A DNA stretch of 64,000 bases from Pyrus communis (lineage: Eukaryota > Streptophyta > Magnoliopsida > Rosales > Rosaceae): contig NC_084817.1 in assembly GCF_963583255.1 (NCBI RefSeq), positions 10,236,121 to 10,300,120 on the forward strand, written 5' to 3'. Both the position numbers and the translations under genes were made by a program. Shown in pieces: positions 21,001 through 32,233 of this stretch; the first letter of the stretch is position 1, and every line of letters begins with the position of its first letter. The notes below the pieces were generated by a model. The model was not told the origin of the DNA. It worked only from the letters and a program-made list of their open reading frames with translations, and made no database searches.

Positions 21001-22600
21001 CACCGTGTTTTTGGTCATGGAAGCGAACTCTTCTTCCATTGCAGCTTTCCATAAGTGAGAATTGATACTTTCTATAGCTTCTTAAAACTGGCAGGATCAT
21101 TTTCATAACCAACATCATAATCTATTTCTTGTAGGTAAACCATGTAGTCATCTAATATAACTGACTTCCTTGTTCTTGTGAATTTTCTTAGAACTTCTTG
21201 AGGAACAGTCATGTTTGCCAACGATGGAGGATGAAGTGTGGTTGGATAGGGCAATATATTGTCCTGAATGGTAGTTGGTGGTGCTTGAGTAGACTGCACA
21301 GGTGGTTGCAGATTTACAGTAGCTCCTACATTCTCACTGTTAGTTGATGCATTTTTTGGTATAGTTGAAATTGAACTTGATCCAATTTCTGCAAGAGCTA
21401 ATGGTAATAAAATGGACTGATTTAGCTGTGGAGCATTCCTAACTTCTAATACATCTTCAGTTCTCTCCTAAAAAACATAGGATCTGTTACTTGATGCACA
21501 AGTTTATGCATAATTTTCAATGAATTTTGCATTGTGAATCTCTGGAATTGTGGTATAATGATGAAGGCAATAAAATCTAAAACCTTTGGACTTCTCTGCA
21601 TATTCAACAAAGCAACAACTGGTTGTTTTCAAATCCAGTTTCCTTTCATTTGGATTGTAAAGTCTGGCCTCACATTGACACCCTCATGTGTGAAAGTGTG
21701 ATAAGCTAGGTTTTCTACATGTCCAAGCTTCAAAAGGAGTGACCATAACAACTTTTGTAGGTACTCGATTCAATATGTAATTGGCAGTTTTTATGGCTTC
21801 TCCCCATAAGAACTCAGGCAAGCGTGAATGTGACATCATACTCCTTACATATCTTTGAGAGTTCTATTTCTTCTCTTAGTAACACCATTCTGGGATGGTA
21901 TCCCTAGGGTTGTGTACTAAGTTACAATCCCATTTTGCTGCAAATACAAGGCAAATGGTCCCTTATGTTGCCCACTTTGAATATACTTGTCATAGAACTC
22001 CCCACCACAATCAAACCTTACTATTTTAATTTGTTTTTCCAATTATTTTTCAACTTCAGTTTTGAAAATTTTAAAACAATTGAAAACTTGAGATTTGTAA
22101 GAAATTAAATACAAGTAAGTATATCTTGAGAAATCATTAATAAAGACGACAAAATATGAGTTTCCACAAATGGTTCTAGTTGGAAATGGACCACATACAT
22201 CAGTGTGAATGATCTTCAATAAATCATTACTTCTAGTGGCTTGAGTTTTCTTACTGAGATTGGTAGTCATGCCTTTATAGCAGTTTATGCATTCCTCAAA
22301 ATCATCAAAGTCAATGTTTAACAGTATCCCATTCTTTTGAAGTCTCAACATTATGTCTCTTGATTTGTGTCCAAGTCTTTTAAGCCATAACATGGAAGAG
22401 CTGTCATTAAGAAGCACATGTTTCGAGACAGAATGTTCAAGGTTGAGACAATTTTCATAATATGAGCATTGAATTTGCCAAAGATCTCCATTTGGGAATG
22501 CATAACCAATGGAATTGTCAAGCTGGTTGTTAAGGAAAAACTGAATCTTATTAACACCACCAACATATGAAAAACCATCTTTAACAAAACTGAGTAACAA
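21001..22600 (-). pseudogene. Copia integrase and RT N-terminal linker
   Basis: 22600-22043 holds the pre-integrase zinc region (LWLKRLGHKSRDIML, ECINCYKGM) and the integrase core start (IHTDVCGPFPTRTICGNSYF, FINDFSRYTYLYL). The expected LWHRRLGH histidine has changed to Lys. The distal D and E of the catalytic triad fall in broken sequence between 22040 and 21800. 21299-21072 is the linker before RT and ends NSHLWKAAMEEEF-like. Integrase joins the DNA copy to the genome; this copy is broken. Confidence 0.75.
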
Positions 22601-23851
22601 AAAACAAGTTCCTTCTTATTGAAGGAACATAGAGTGCATTATTTAAGTTAATACATAACCAATTGACTGTTTTAACATTATCCTGCGAATTGCTTCAACT
22701 ACCACTTTATTTCCATTTCCAACAAACACATTGTATAGACCTCTTTATTTGTCCCCTTATGGTTTTGAAATCCCTGCAATGAATTTGTAATATGGATTGA
22801 ACAACTAGTGTCAAACCATTATGGGTTTTGAGAAATGAAAATCATGTTAGACTCACTGTGACAAAAACATTGATTTTAGTATTACCTTTCTTAATCAACC
22901 AGACTCTGAATGCAGGACAGATTCTCCTTAAATACTCAATGGATTGACAATGAAAACACTTTTTAAGATGGACCTTATTAACTCTTAAACCTGTGGAGGA
23001 AAAAGCACCATCATTCTTGATAGCAACTAAAGTGTTCTTAAGGGATTTCTTGGAACCAAAGTTTGCACCAGCTTGATTTTTGTAACCTGGCTGCTTTTTG
23101 CCTTTTTAATTTTCATTTTTCATTACTGTAGTCATTTTACCCTTCCCTTTATTAGAACTAACAAGACTTGCCAACTCTAATCTCTTAGCTTTGGGCTCCT
23201 TCATCCCTTCTTCCTCCTGACAGCAGAAGGAAATGAGTTCATTGATGGTCCAATTCTCCTTCTAAGTATTATAATTCACTTTTTTTTTTTATCATAATCT
23301 CCTGACAGGGAATAAAGAGCCATATGGACCAAAAACTGGTATGTGATCCCCACTTCTAATGCATTCAGTTTGTTGGAAAGGTTGACCAACTTAAGCAAGT
23401 GCTCTCGAACACAACTGATACCATCGTGCTTGGAATTGATGAGTGTTGAGAGATAAGCTCCAATCTCAGCCTTATCAGATTTCTTAAACTTTTCCTCGAT
23501 TCAAGCCAAGTAGTCCTTAGCCAAATCACATGTTGGTATACCACCTCTGATGTGTTGTTCCATAGCATTTTGCATGATGAGAAGTGACATCTGATTAGCC
23601 CTTTCCCACTTTGTAAAAATTTCCCTTTCAGATGCAGTGCTTGAATCAATGAGTGCAGAAGGTTGTGGAGTTTTGAAAGCCATATTGAACTCCATCATTC
23701 CCAAGTTCATCTCAATGTGGTGCTTCCATGTGTTGAAATTGTTACCATTGAGTTTCTCAATGTTCACAAGATTCAACATGTCAAAACTTGTAGAAATTAC
23801 TTCCTTTAGTGAATTCATAAGTTTGTGATCAAGAATGTAGCATCTTGTCAC
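22601..23851 (-). pseudogene. Copia gag
   Basis: 23851-23501 has the copia gag start: IEKLNGNNFNTWKHHIEMNL and later WERANQMSLLIMQNAM, as in the UBN2/gag-polypeptide group. A frame change leads to 23649-23365 and then to a decayed zinc knuckle near 22960-22910 (CFHCQSIEYLRRICP), where the conserved Gly-His is lost. Stops make it non-functional. Confidence 0.7.
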
Positions 23852-24437
23852 ACTAAAGCATGTATAAAATCAACATCACCTTTAGGCAAGACACCATCCA
23901 TGTATAAATATGAATTACTTAATTCTTGCAGAGCCAAACATAAATATACATGAATATATGTAAAGCATCACCTTTAGGCAAGAAAAACTTTACACAATTG
24001 ACATGTTCATCATCACTCACTATACATCAGTGAATAAGTAATCCCAGTAATCTATTTCTTTTGAAATATTTTTACTGTTAGCCCTATAAACTGCTTTATT
24101 AATTGTTCAGAAGATACTTGTATCATAAGATTAGTCCATATACTTTGGTGTAATTAACTAATTAATCGTAATGCATCAACACTTAATACTGAACTTGCAT
24201 TCAACTTGCTAAAATCAAATTAACTGGTGCAAAAGCATCAATATTACTGCATTACTGCAAATAAAATGAGTATGAAGCATTTCTGTATGCATAAATATAT
24301 AAAGGTGTTTCTTAGACATGCATAAAATAAAGATTGTGAAAGAATCTTGTTTACCAACACAACTATGTGTGTACTTTTGCAATTCACAATTTTAATAACA
24401 GCGGAATGACATGTATGGATGCAAGTTGAATTCAAGT

Positions 24438-24450
24438 CCTTCTGATACCA
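24438..24450 (-). other. Primer binding site of the copia element
   Basis: Plus-strand CCTTCTGATACCA, minus-strand TGGTATCAGAAGG, an initiator-Met-type PBS with a changed tail, two bases from the 5' LTR. Confidence 0.75.
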
Positions 24451-24452
24451 CA

Positions 24453-24962
24453 TGTACACTTTACACACACACACACACACAAGGATCCAATCAATTAAGT
24501 TACTAAACTACGTGTCATTCAATATGTAATATATACGACTAACCCTAGTATTTACTGCAATGAATGCAGTGTCAATATGAACCAGTCCTAACGTTAAATT
24601 TATATGCATGAATAAGCATGCAAACCTGAACATCCAGCCATGGTTTGCAAAGAAAAATGTCTTCCCTTCTCTTGTACGAGAACAAGGTGGTTCTCTAGGT
24701 TTCAATGGGACAACCTTTTTACTGACATGAACACCATTTATGTACCAAGAAGAGAGACCAAATCCCGATCAGTTCGGTAACTGCCTCATCCCATCATTAA
24801 GGCAGTTACATGCGGTTGTGCACTTAAATTAACTCACATTTAATTCAAATAATACTTAAAGGTCTATCCTTTATGCCTAGCTCATTTACTAAGTATTGCT
24901 GCAATTCATAATTTGATGAACTCACATGAATTCAAACATGTGAATTCACATGACTTCTTATA
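24453..24962 (-). repeat. 5' LTR of the copia element
   Basis: Plus-strand edges TGTACACT and TTCTTATA (CA end decayed). About 510 bp, aligned end to end with 17035-17598 apart from the 55-bp gap and many substitutions. Confidence 0.85.
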
Positions 24963-25366
24963 TTAATCAGAAGGAGGCAATTGGATGTCACAATGATTAT
25001 ATGTTACGCTACTCAAACCGCTCCATATATGGCATAATGGAAACTAATCCAGCTTTCTACCTGCCCAGTGAAGTTAGTGTATCGACGGGCTTGGATGCGT
25101 TTAGTCTGAGCTCTCATTTACTTAATGGACTGGGACAAAAAGCAGCAATGGTGATCTTCGTAAATTTGCAACAGGAAATTAACGCAGGCATTCCAAATCC
25201 TAACTTAAAAATATATGGACTTGTTCAGTGCACCCCAGAAATGTCCAAGCAAAGTTGCATTGATTGCTTAAATTATACTTTGGGAGTGTTTGGATCAAGT
25301 TGTAATGGAGCAGTTTCGTGTGAGAATTGTGACACCAAGTTGTGGCTTAAGGTATGAAACTTACAC
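24963..25366 (+). pseudogene. CRK gene fragment 2: rest of DUF26 exon
   Basis: It continues fragment 1 across the copia element: NQKEAIGCHNDYMLRYSNRS, then IYGIMETNPAFYLP, then the second DUF26 domain with the diagnostic C-X8-C-X2-C motif as CTPEMSKQSCIDC. A single-base frameshift occurs near 25310-25330: one frame runs SSCNGAVSCENC, while the expected RVRIVTPSCGLRYETY end of the domain continues in another frame. Sequence homology stops at about 25366, where the viral-type sequence begins. This would normally be the end of exon 1, before the transmembrane and kinase exons. Confidence 0.8.
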
Positions 25367-27836
25367 CATTTTTTTTCATACTGGTCTCTCATCAAACTCT
25401 GTTATTCTCACTGGTTTTGCTAATTTTTGTCTACATTTTTCTAGTACTAACTCTTCTCTTATGGCACTCGTTATACTCCCTGTATCTATCATAGCTGTTG
25501 TTTGTATCTTATATTCTTTTGCTAATTCTATTTCACAATTTATGGTAGTTAAAAAACTATTTTTTGGCTTTTCTATACTATAAACAATATTACCTAATAT
25601 TTTAGTATTTTCTTGTGATTCTACTGAATTAATTTCTATTAACCTATTACTATAGCATTTTTCACATAATATTGAATATGTATTATAGTATTTATTTGCA
25701 ACTAACTTGGTACACTTACGACATTTTTCTGGCCAACCTAAGTTAATGTATTTGTACTCTTCTTTATGCTGTTCTTCTATGAATGCACACATATACTCTT
25801 CGAAATCACTATTTGAACTACTTGGATCTTCCGAGTCTGAATCTATCATATTTATATTTTCTATACTATAAATACTCTCATTATCACTTAAATCATCTAA
25901 ACTGTATATTGACTATATATCTTCATCTTCTTCTAACTTAAACAACTCCATTAGATGTACTTTTTCTCTGGGCTGTTTTCCTAATTTTGGACACTTAGGT
26001 CTAATATGTCCAACCTCTCCACATGAATAATATTTACAACTACTTTTATCTTTTGGTGCTTTATATTTTCTAACCCAAGGTCTACCACTTCTTTTTCAAA
26101 ATTGTTTTGGAATATATTTTCTCTTCCTATATGTTCTTGAAGGTCTTATGCTGAAATTCTTATGTTGTTTGTAGGGTTTATATGACTTATATTTCCTTTT
26201 GTATATTTTCTTATGCTTATTCTTCTTATGATAACCATACTGTTGTGATAAATCTATATTTTTACAACTCATGTAAAATTGTTTCCTAATTTGTCTCTTA
26301 ACTTTTATTTGACTACACTCTTGTCTAAGTATGTCATATACATGTTGAATTATAGGTCCTATTGCAATATCATTTTTCTTTGGATGCTTTTGCCATTCAT
26401 TCCAAATCTTTTCACCTATTGGTCCTTTTATTTTTGTCATATAAGTATCTAATAAATTAATATCACTAATTCTACATGTCCTTCCTAAATATTTAAAGAA
26501 ATCTGTTGTATATTCAGCTATATATTGTAAATCACAAATTTGTAATTATTCTAAATTTCAAATTGCCCTTATTTGTTCTTGTTCACTTCTGTCATCTAAC
26601 CTATTATGATCTAAAAATTCTTGTTTAATCAAAGTAACAAAACTGTCAATATTAAAATGTATTTTGGCTGCCTGATGCTGTTCTGGATTTTGAACTTTCC
26701 ATGACTGAAAATAATAAAAAACTAAACCATCTAAAGTATGTTCAAAATAATCTAATATATTTTTTTGAATTACTAAAATCTAACATTAATACTACATGTA
26801 CGCAACCTTTTTCTCATCTTTCAATTGTTCACTACCAATCTTGTGGATCTACATTAACTAAGTTTAATATATTTCCTGCTATATTAATTTGTTCTAACCC
26901 TCTCTCAAATATGGTATCCTATTTTTTCTAGATGGTTTTATCATATTTTCTTCTATGTAATCTACTCTTACTTTTTCATTATATTGTTCATTTGTTGATC
27001 TCAAAAATTGTTGGTCAATTCTACCTGTATATCTTGGATTTTCTACTCTCGATGTACTACTTTCTTCTGCTAGATTACATTCTGCTTTCAATTCTAATAA
27101 ATTATTGTATTCTTTTGATCCTAAAATATGTTCTACTCCTATTTCTAAAATTAAAATTTTCATCTCTTCATCTGAAATTCTATGTAGTCATAAATCATAT
27201 GCATTATATTTTTCTAAGTACTCTTCTTCATCTAAATGATCAATATCTTCTATAAGTTTATCTACAATATGATCAAAATTTTGCTCAACTAAATTAACAT
27301 CTAAATTATCAAAAGCTATATGAATATTCTCATTTTCGATCTCACTTTCATCCTCTTCTATTTTTTCTAGTTTCTTGTAATTAGTAAACCTAATTGTTGC
27401 TTGACCTGTACTATTTTCCTATATTTGTACTTTATTTGGTTGTCTATTTCTTGCTACTTGTAAATTAGGTAATGTCCACTGAGTTCCTTCTAAAAAAAAC
27501 TATTATCTACGGGTTTTGCTTCTATCATATTTACATGTTTACTACCAAATGTTTGAACTAAATTTTGAAATTCTAAATTAAACTTATGATTATATCTATC
27601 AGACACTTTACCAATATACATTAAGCTAATACACAAATTTTTATACTCTCCCTTCATATTATAATTTTTTGTTCTTATGCTTACTTTAATATATTTACTA
27701 AATTCATTGATTGTCATAACATAATTTGGAATACATCCTATGACTGCTAAGTTTGAACTTAAGTCTACTTCAGCTGTTGCTATTGCTGCTTGTTGGTGGT
27801 TATCCCATCTATCATCATATATGTATACTAAAGCTT
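25367..27836 (-). pseudogene. Endogenous caulimovirid (pararetrovirus) fragment
   Basis: On the minus strand the domain order is movement protein (27836-27490), coat-protein-like region (26440-26096, basic and Tyr/Lys-rich), a CCHC-type zinc finger near 26050-26000 (CGEVGHIRPKC), an acidic linker, and an aspartic protease at 25560-25376 with active site AMIDTGS. The reverse transcriptase that should follow is missing, because the fragment ends at the CRK exon. This order is that of Caulimoviridae such as petuviruses or florendoviruses; the genus is not resolved. Base composition is much richer in A+T than the flanks. Several stops and frame changes break the frames, so it is an old, non-functional copy in the plant genome. 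One end joins a Cassandra TRIM. Confidence 0.75.
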
Positions 27837-28176
27837 TTGTGCCTACTTGTGCCGACAAGGACGTCGGGCCCCTAAAAGGGGTGGATTGTGAGATCCCACA
27901 TCGCCTAGGGGAGTGGATCATGTAAGCCTTATATGTATGTTCCCATCTCTACCTAGCATGAGGCCTTCTGGGAGCTCACTAGCTTCGGGTTCCATCAGAA
28001 CTCCGAAGTTAAGTTCGCGCAAGAGCAATCCCAAGATAGGTGACCCACTGGGAAGTTCTCGTGTGAGTTCCTAGAAACAAAACCGTGAGGGCATGGTCGG
28101 GGCCCAAAGCGAACAATATCGTGCTATGGTGGAGTCGAGCCCAGGATGTGGTGGGGGCCTGGGCCAGGATGTGACA
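27837..28176 (+). mobile_element. Cassandra TRIM remnant (internal end plus LTR)
   Basis: A short internal end (GTCGGGCCCCTAAAAGGGG, then TGGAT) leads into an LTR at 27887-28176 with edges TGTGAGATCCCACATCG and CCAGGATGTGACA. The 5' LTR and PBS are absent. Cassandra TRIMs carry a 5S rRNA-like segment in each LTR, found here at 27986-28068. No clear target duplication is visible, which fits a truncated copy. Confidence 0.8.
27986..28068 (+). other. 5S rRNA-like segment of the Cassandra LTR
   Basis: It keeps CCATCAGAACTCCG, AGTTAAG (box A region), then GATAGGTGACCC and CTGGGAAGTTCTCGTG (box C region), the internal RNA polymerase III promoter of 5S genes. It differs from plant 5S rRNA in the middle (TTCGCGCAAGAGCAAT). 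The surrounding LTR shows it is not a true 5S gene. Confidence 0.85.
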
Positions 28177-28189
28177 ATTATTTTTTTAT

Positions 28190-30720
28190 AACAATTAAGC
28201 ATTTGCAGCTGGTTTTAGGATTCAGGAGCACAATAGTTAAAAGTGCAGTGATGGTACTTATTTGGTTAGGAAAGAATTTGTCTGTTGCAAACAAAACAAA
28301 AATACGGTGGATGTTAATCCTAAATCCAATCAGAAAGTTAGGAAGGGAGATGTTAGAAGTGACTATAAAGCAAAACTTATGCTGTATAAGGGAATTGGTT
28401 GTGAAAAGTTTGTTGTAACAGTTTTTAATGATAAACACAATCATCCTATGGCAACTGCCTCACACTTATTTAGATTTCATAGTCGAGTTTTGAAGGCAAA
28501 GAAGATGATGATTGAACAATATGCGCATTCTAATATTTTCACAAGTAAACAAGTGGGTTCATGGAGGTGAAACTTGGAGGAATTGGCAATATTAGTTACA
28601 CTCCCAAAGATATGTATAATGTCGAATAGCAAATGCGAACTTGGAACCAAATTCACGCACCACCGTGAGTGGTGGAGGTACAAATCCGAGTAACATGTAA
28701 AATAGAAAACAATCGTGGGCAATCCTTAAGGGGGGTGCCGGACAAAGGCTCTCAGACCGTCAAGCAAGTTTGAGACTAACAGTATGATAATTGCACCACT
28801 AGAGATAAACCTTAGATGGGTGTATTTATACTAATTGGGGGAGATACCTTTTTAGGGTAGAATCCTTGTACTAAGTCAAGTGAATCCTAGAGGATATCTA
28901 GAAGTAGATTTTGCATCCTCTTAGGAGTGTGATTACTTGCGGCGTATGCCAGTTCCTAGATTGTAAGAACTCCAAGATATATAGAAGATCCAACTGATTT
29001 AGTATTGGATCAGATCCTCTTATCTTGCTGAACAAGCATGGTCATTATTGGCGGAGTCACTCAGACTCTGTCTATTACCACGGAACAAGATGGTGGTGGC
29101 ACCACTACTCCGTCTGATCCAGATTCGCTCAGAGTTGTTGAGTCCATGACTAGACTTTTGAGGTAAACATAGTCCGATTAGCCTTACTTCGGCCTTGAAA
29201 AATTGTGGTCCCACATATGAGAAAGATAAAAAATACTCATTCTATTTTAAGATGGAGATTAATAAAGGTGGAACACTTGACCATTTTTTTGGGTGGATGT
29301 TAAGTCATGACATGGTTATGGCCATTTTCGTAATGTGATTATGTTTGACACCACGTTCAACACCAATGTGTACAGGATGATGTTTGCTCCTTTGTTAGGA
29401 GTTGATAACCATGGTCATAATTACAGATCAAGATGGAGCCATACTAAAGGTACTAGCAATAAACTACCAACAACCTTTCATCGGTACTGGATATGACATA
29501 TTATTAACAAATTCAATGATTAGATAGGGGGCATTTTCAAGGATTTGCATGAGTGCATATGTGATATTGAAAACAAAGACTTTGAGGCAAGTTGGAAGGG
29601 GTTTGACGAAGAAATGGATTGGGTGATAAATCTCGGCTTAAGGACATTTATGGCTTGTGTGCAAATTGGATTCCCATATTTTGTAAGCACTTTTTTTTTC
29701 TGCTGAAATGTCGAACAGTATGTGCATAGGAAACACTCCTTGATTGAATTGCTCATTCGCTTTAATCAACCCTTGGACAACAATGTCAAAAATAGGTGGT
29801 TGGTGACCACAATGATGAAAATTGTCTCTCCTAAGCAACTTCGTACCCCAATGAAATATTAAATAGCCAAATTCTACACCGGATTTATGTTTAAAGGTTT
29901 CAAATGGAGGAATTAAAGAGTGTGACTTGTTTCTTGAGGGAGAAGTCAGCGGATGGGAATGAGGCAGTGTATGAAGTACTTAAGAGACCTACAGGGGTGA
30001 CAAAGATGAAGACGTTGGTGGTTGATATGGTCTCAGAATATGCTAAATGCAGCTGCAAAGAGATGGAGTTTTGGGGAGTTCCTTGTCGCCACATATTTGC
30101 CCATTTGAGAATAAAACAAATAGAGTTGTTACCTCAAGATTATATAATGAAAAGGTGGCTTCAAACCGCCAAATTCGATATTGTTTTGGACAGTGAAGGC
30201 AAAGAAGATGGCAAAGGTGCCGACAATTTTGTAGCGTTCAAAAGACCTCAGTTTTCAAGAAATGCTTCAAATTTGATTGACAAGGCGGTGATGTCTATAA
30301 AAGGTGGCCAATTCTGCCCACACTTTGAAATCCTTGGATACAGAGCTAAACTCTTTAGTTGTTGATAACCCTGGTCGAATAATAATAGAGAGTGAAGAGG
30401 GAGGTAGGAGTTCTCAAACTGGTTAAAATTCAATTCAAGTTAAAAGAAAAGGGACATCAAAAATAAGTCAAAAAGAGAAGCGAAATCAATGTTGGAAACA
30501 CAGCAATGGGAAACTGAATACCAAACACAATGCACAAGATGAAAGTAATTGTCGCCTATGCACTAGCTGACAATATTTTAGTGGTAGTAATATTTCAAAC
30601 AAGTTTGAATTGTGTTGTAATTTTTCAGGTCTTGTCCTACGGATCCTGACGAACAGAGGTCACACCGAGCGTCGTTGTCGATGCTGTTATCGAGACAACT
30701 GAAAGTGCTCACCTTGTGCC
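28190..30720 (+). pseudogene. FAR1/MULE transposase-like pseudogene
   Basis: Blocks in order: the FAR1 DNA-binding domain at 28200-28480 (GTYLVRKEFVCC, VRSDYKAKLML, FVVTVFNDKHNHP), the MULE transposase core at 29240-29800 (TLDHFFW, VMFDTTFNTNVYRMMFAPLL, LIELLIRFNQPLDNN), a SWIM zinc finger at 30044-30108 (CSCKEMEFWGVPCRHIFAHL) and a trailing zinc-knuckle scrap near 30650 (NRGHTERRC). FAR1/FHY3 proteins are transcription factors derived from Mutator-like transposases; a MULE of the same clade is equally possible. A repeat is inserted at about 28650-29215 and there are many stops. The 153-codon frame at 29904-30365 is the longest intact piece. Confidence 0.75.
28650..29215. repeat. Dispersed repeat of unknown family, copy 2
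   Basis: It interrupts the FAR1-like pseudogene between its DNA-binding and transposase blocks. The right 420 bp match copy 1 at 13405-13845 and share the CCCACA end. TATGA occurs at 28783-28787 and again at 29216-29220, which could mark the element as 28788-29215, but the sequence left of it (GCAATCCTTAAGGGGGG, GGACAAAGGCTCTCAGACC) also looks element-like. The left edge is therefore uncertain. Confidence 0.55.
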
Positions 30721-31639
30721 AACTTCTCAGCCAACTCAAAATAATAACAATGATGCGACAGCTGGATGTTCGGTAGCGCTAGACACTTTTTACGAGTACA
30801 TGCTCGATGAACGATTAAGCACGTTATGAAAAGTCATTTGTGGCGGGCACCTTATTAGACAATCAGTGCTAACTGTCCGGAGTGATGTACATGTACTTTT
30901 GTTTTGCAATGGCCAAAGCGGTTTGTCTTGGAATGTATTGTGTGATAGCACAATTGGATATTGTGATACACTAAATTTGACTTGTGATGAATGTATATGA
31001 ATTTTTATGATAACTTATGAAAGTTTGTGAAAATAACAGCTGTATCAATGAATGACCCTTGAAATTCGATACTGATTTTATAGGAACGCATACCTAAATA
31101 CATTCCGATTTGAAAACGAATCCGAAAACTTGCGTTACAATATACTTAAAAGTGCACAAATTAACGAGACCTAAATCACTAAAAAGGCAAATTTTACACT
31201 AAGGATCCTAGAGGGTCTTGTGAGCAGCCTTTATGTAGTGGTGCTCCTCGTAGTCACCACCATCTTTGAGGATTTCATCCACGTTTGAGGAGAAAATGCA
31301 GTCCCAAAGGGTTACCATTGAGATACAAACAAAACTTCTCGAACTCATAATAGAAATAGCGGAGCCCAGCTCCCTTCCTCGTCCTCCTCCTCCTCCAAGC
31401 CCAAATCCGAATTGCTATCCCCCTCATCGTCATCCTCCTTTTCCGAGCTTAGATAAAAAGAATTTGAATCATCGTCTTCCTCCTTCAACTCATAAAAAGT
31501 TTTGTTGTCAGTGATCGAAGCCGAACGGAGGAGGTGGATTTGGTACTGTTCACAAGGTAGTGAAACATCATTGCGTGACCAATTAATAATTAATGGGCCT
31601 AAACGAATATTAATTATCCTTAAAATTCCTTGATTGCAG
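30721..31639. other. Non-coding stretch before the kinase exons
   Basis: No gene recognised. A proline/acidic low-complexity block at 31370-31460 (CCTCCTCCTCC on the plus strand) produces open frames on both strands, such as a Glu/Asp-rich one on the minus strand, without any family signature. The stretch ends with a plausible splice acceptor TTGATTGCAG at 31639. Confidence 0.5.
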
Positions 31640-31843
31640 GGTAAGCTTTCCAATGAGGAATATACTGCTGTGAAAAAGGCTTTCTATGGATTCTGGACAA
31701 GGAGATTTAGAAGTCAAAAATGAGGTCTCCTTAGCGGCTCGACTTCAACACCGGAACTTAGTCACGTTCCTTTGTTGCTGTTTGGAAGGAGAAGAAAGAC
31801 TTTGTCCCTAAGGCTAATGGAAGTCTCGATCAACTCATATTTG
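31640..31843 (+). pseudogene. CRK gene fragment 3: kinase N-lobe exon
   Basis: After acceptor TTGATTGCAG the exon reads [14 protein letters not shown], so the ATP-binding Lys of AVK is kept. A one-base shift follows, and the frame continues [36 protein letters not shown], a stop, then ANGSLDQLIFG, ending at donor GTGAGC. These are kinase subdomains II to V as in CRK/DUF26 receptor kinases. The glycine loop exon and the transmembrane exon were not found. It lies 6.3 kb from the DUF26 exon because of insertions. Confidence 0.8.
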
Positions 31844-31903
31844 GTGAGCATATTTCAAAGACTTTTTTATCATGACTACAATCATGCTTTTATTTACATT
31901 GTG

Positions 31904-32223
31904 TTTGGACGAGGAATTTTAAAATGACGGAATTTTATTTTCTTGAATTTGTGAATTTTCTTGTTTAGTTAACCTAAAAGAACAATGAAATTTGAATACA
32001 GAATTTTTTATTTCTAAACTCTCACTCATAGAAATTTAGAACTTACACATATTTGCATGAAATTCAAACTTGGGAATTAGAGGAGGTCCCAAATTCCAAG
32101 TTTTTTTTTTCATGCAGAAATTCTAAAGTTTCATGTTTATAAGTCCAAACAATGGAATTGATGCATACCAATTTATAAATTATGGCTTTTGTCAAAATTC
32201 CAAGTTTATTTCCCTCGTCCAAA
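31904..32223. repeat. MITE in CRK kinase intron
   Basis: Inverted ends TTTGGACGAGGAATTTTAA and TTTATTTCCCTCGTCCAAA; about 320 bp, AT-rich, non-coding. It stands directly beside the hAT-like element that starts at 32234. Confidence 0.7.
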
Positions 32224-32233
32224 TAGAGAACAT

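Larger units (their letters stand above)
17035..24962 (-). mobile_element. Ty1/copia retrotransposon inserted in the CRK gene
   Basis: 7.9 kb on the minus strand. LTRs are at 17035-17598 and 24453-24962; the target duplication is CTAAT (17030-17034) and TTAAT (24963-24967), one transition apart. Removing the element rejoins the CRK reading frame, which proves the insertion point. Order on the minus strand: 5' LTR, PBS, gag, degenerate zinc knuckle, integrase, RT (split by a solo LTR), RNase H, 3' LTR. Many stops and frameshifts, and LTRs that differ clearly including a gap of about 55 bp, show an old insertion. Confidence 0.9.

Noticed and set aside
16694..25366. Functional secreted DUF26 protein
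   Set aside because: A stop at GLCH, a frame change, a 7.9-kb copia insertion and a second frameshift make translation of the domain impossible.
27986..28068. A true 5S rRNA gene
   Set aside because: It lies inside a Cassandra LTR with TG..CA ends, differs from 5S rRNA in the middle, and is a single copy rather than a tandem array.
28783..29220. Firm solo LTR with TATGA duplication
   Set aside because: The left edge would start TA rather than TG and element-like sequence continues further left, so the 5-bp match may be chance; reported as a repeat with uncertain edge instead.
30640..30830. Separate gene after the FAR1-like pseudogene
   Set aside because: Only a zinc-knuckle scrap and Gln/Asn-rich residues with stops; treated as the tail of the same pseudogene.
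31345..31653. Acidic protein gene on the minus strand
   Set aside because: The frame is low-complexity Glu/Asp opposite a proline-codon run and overlaps the antisense of a kinase exon. No family signature.
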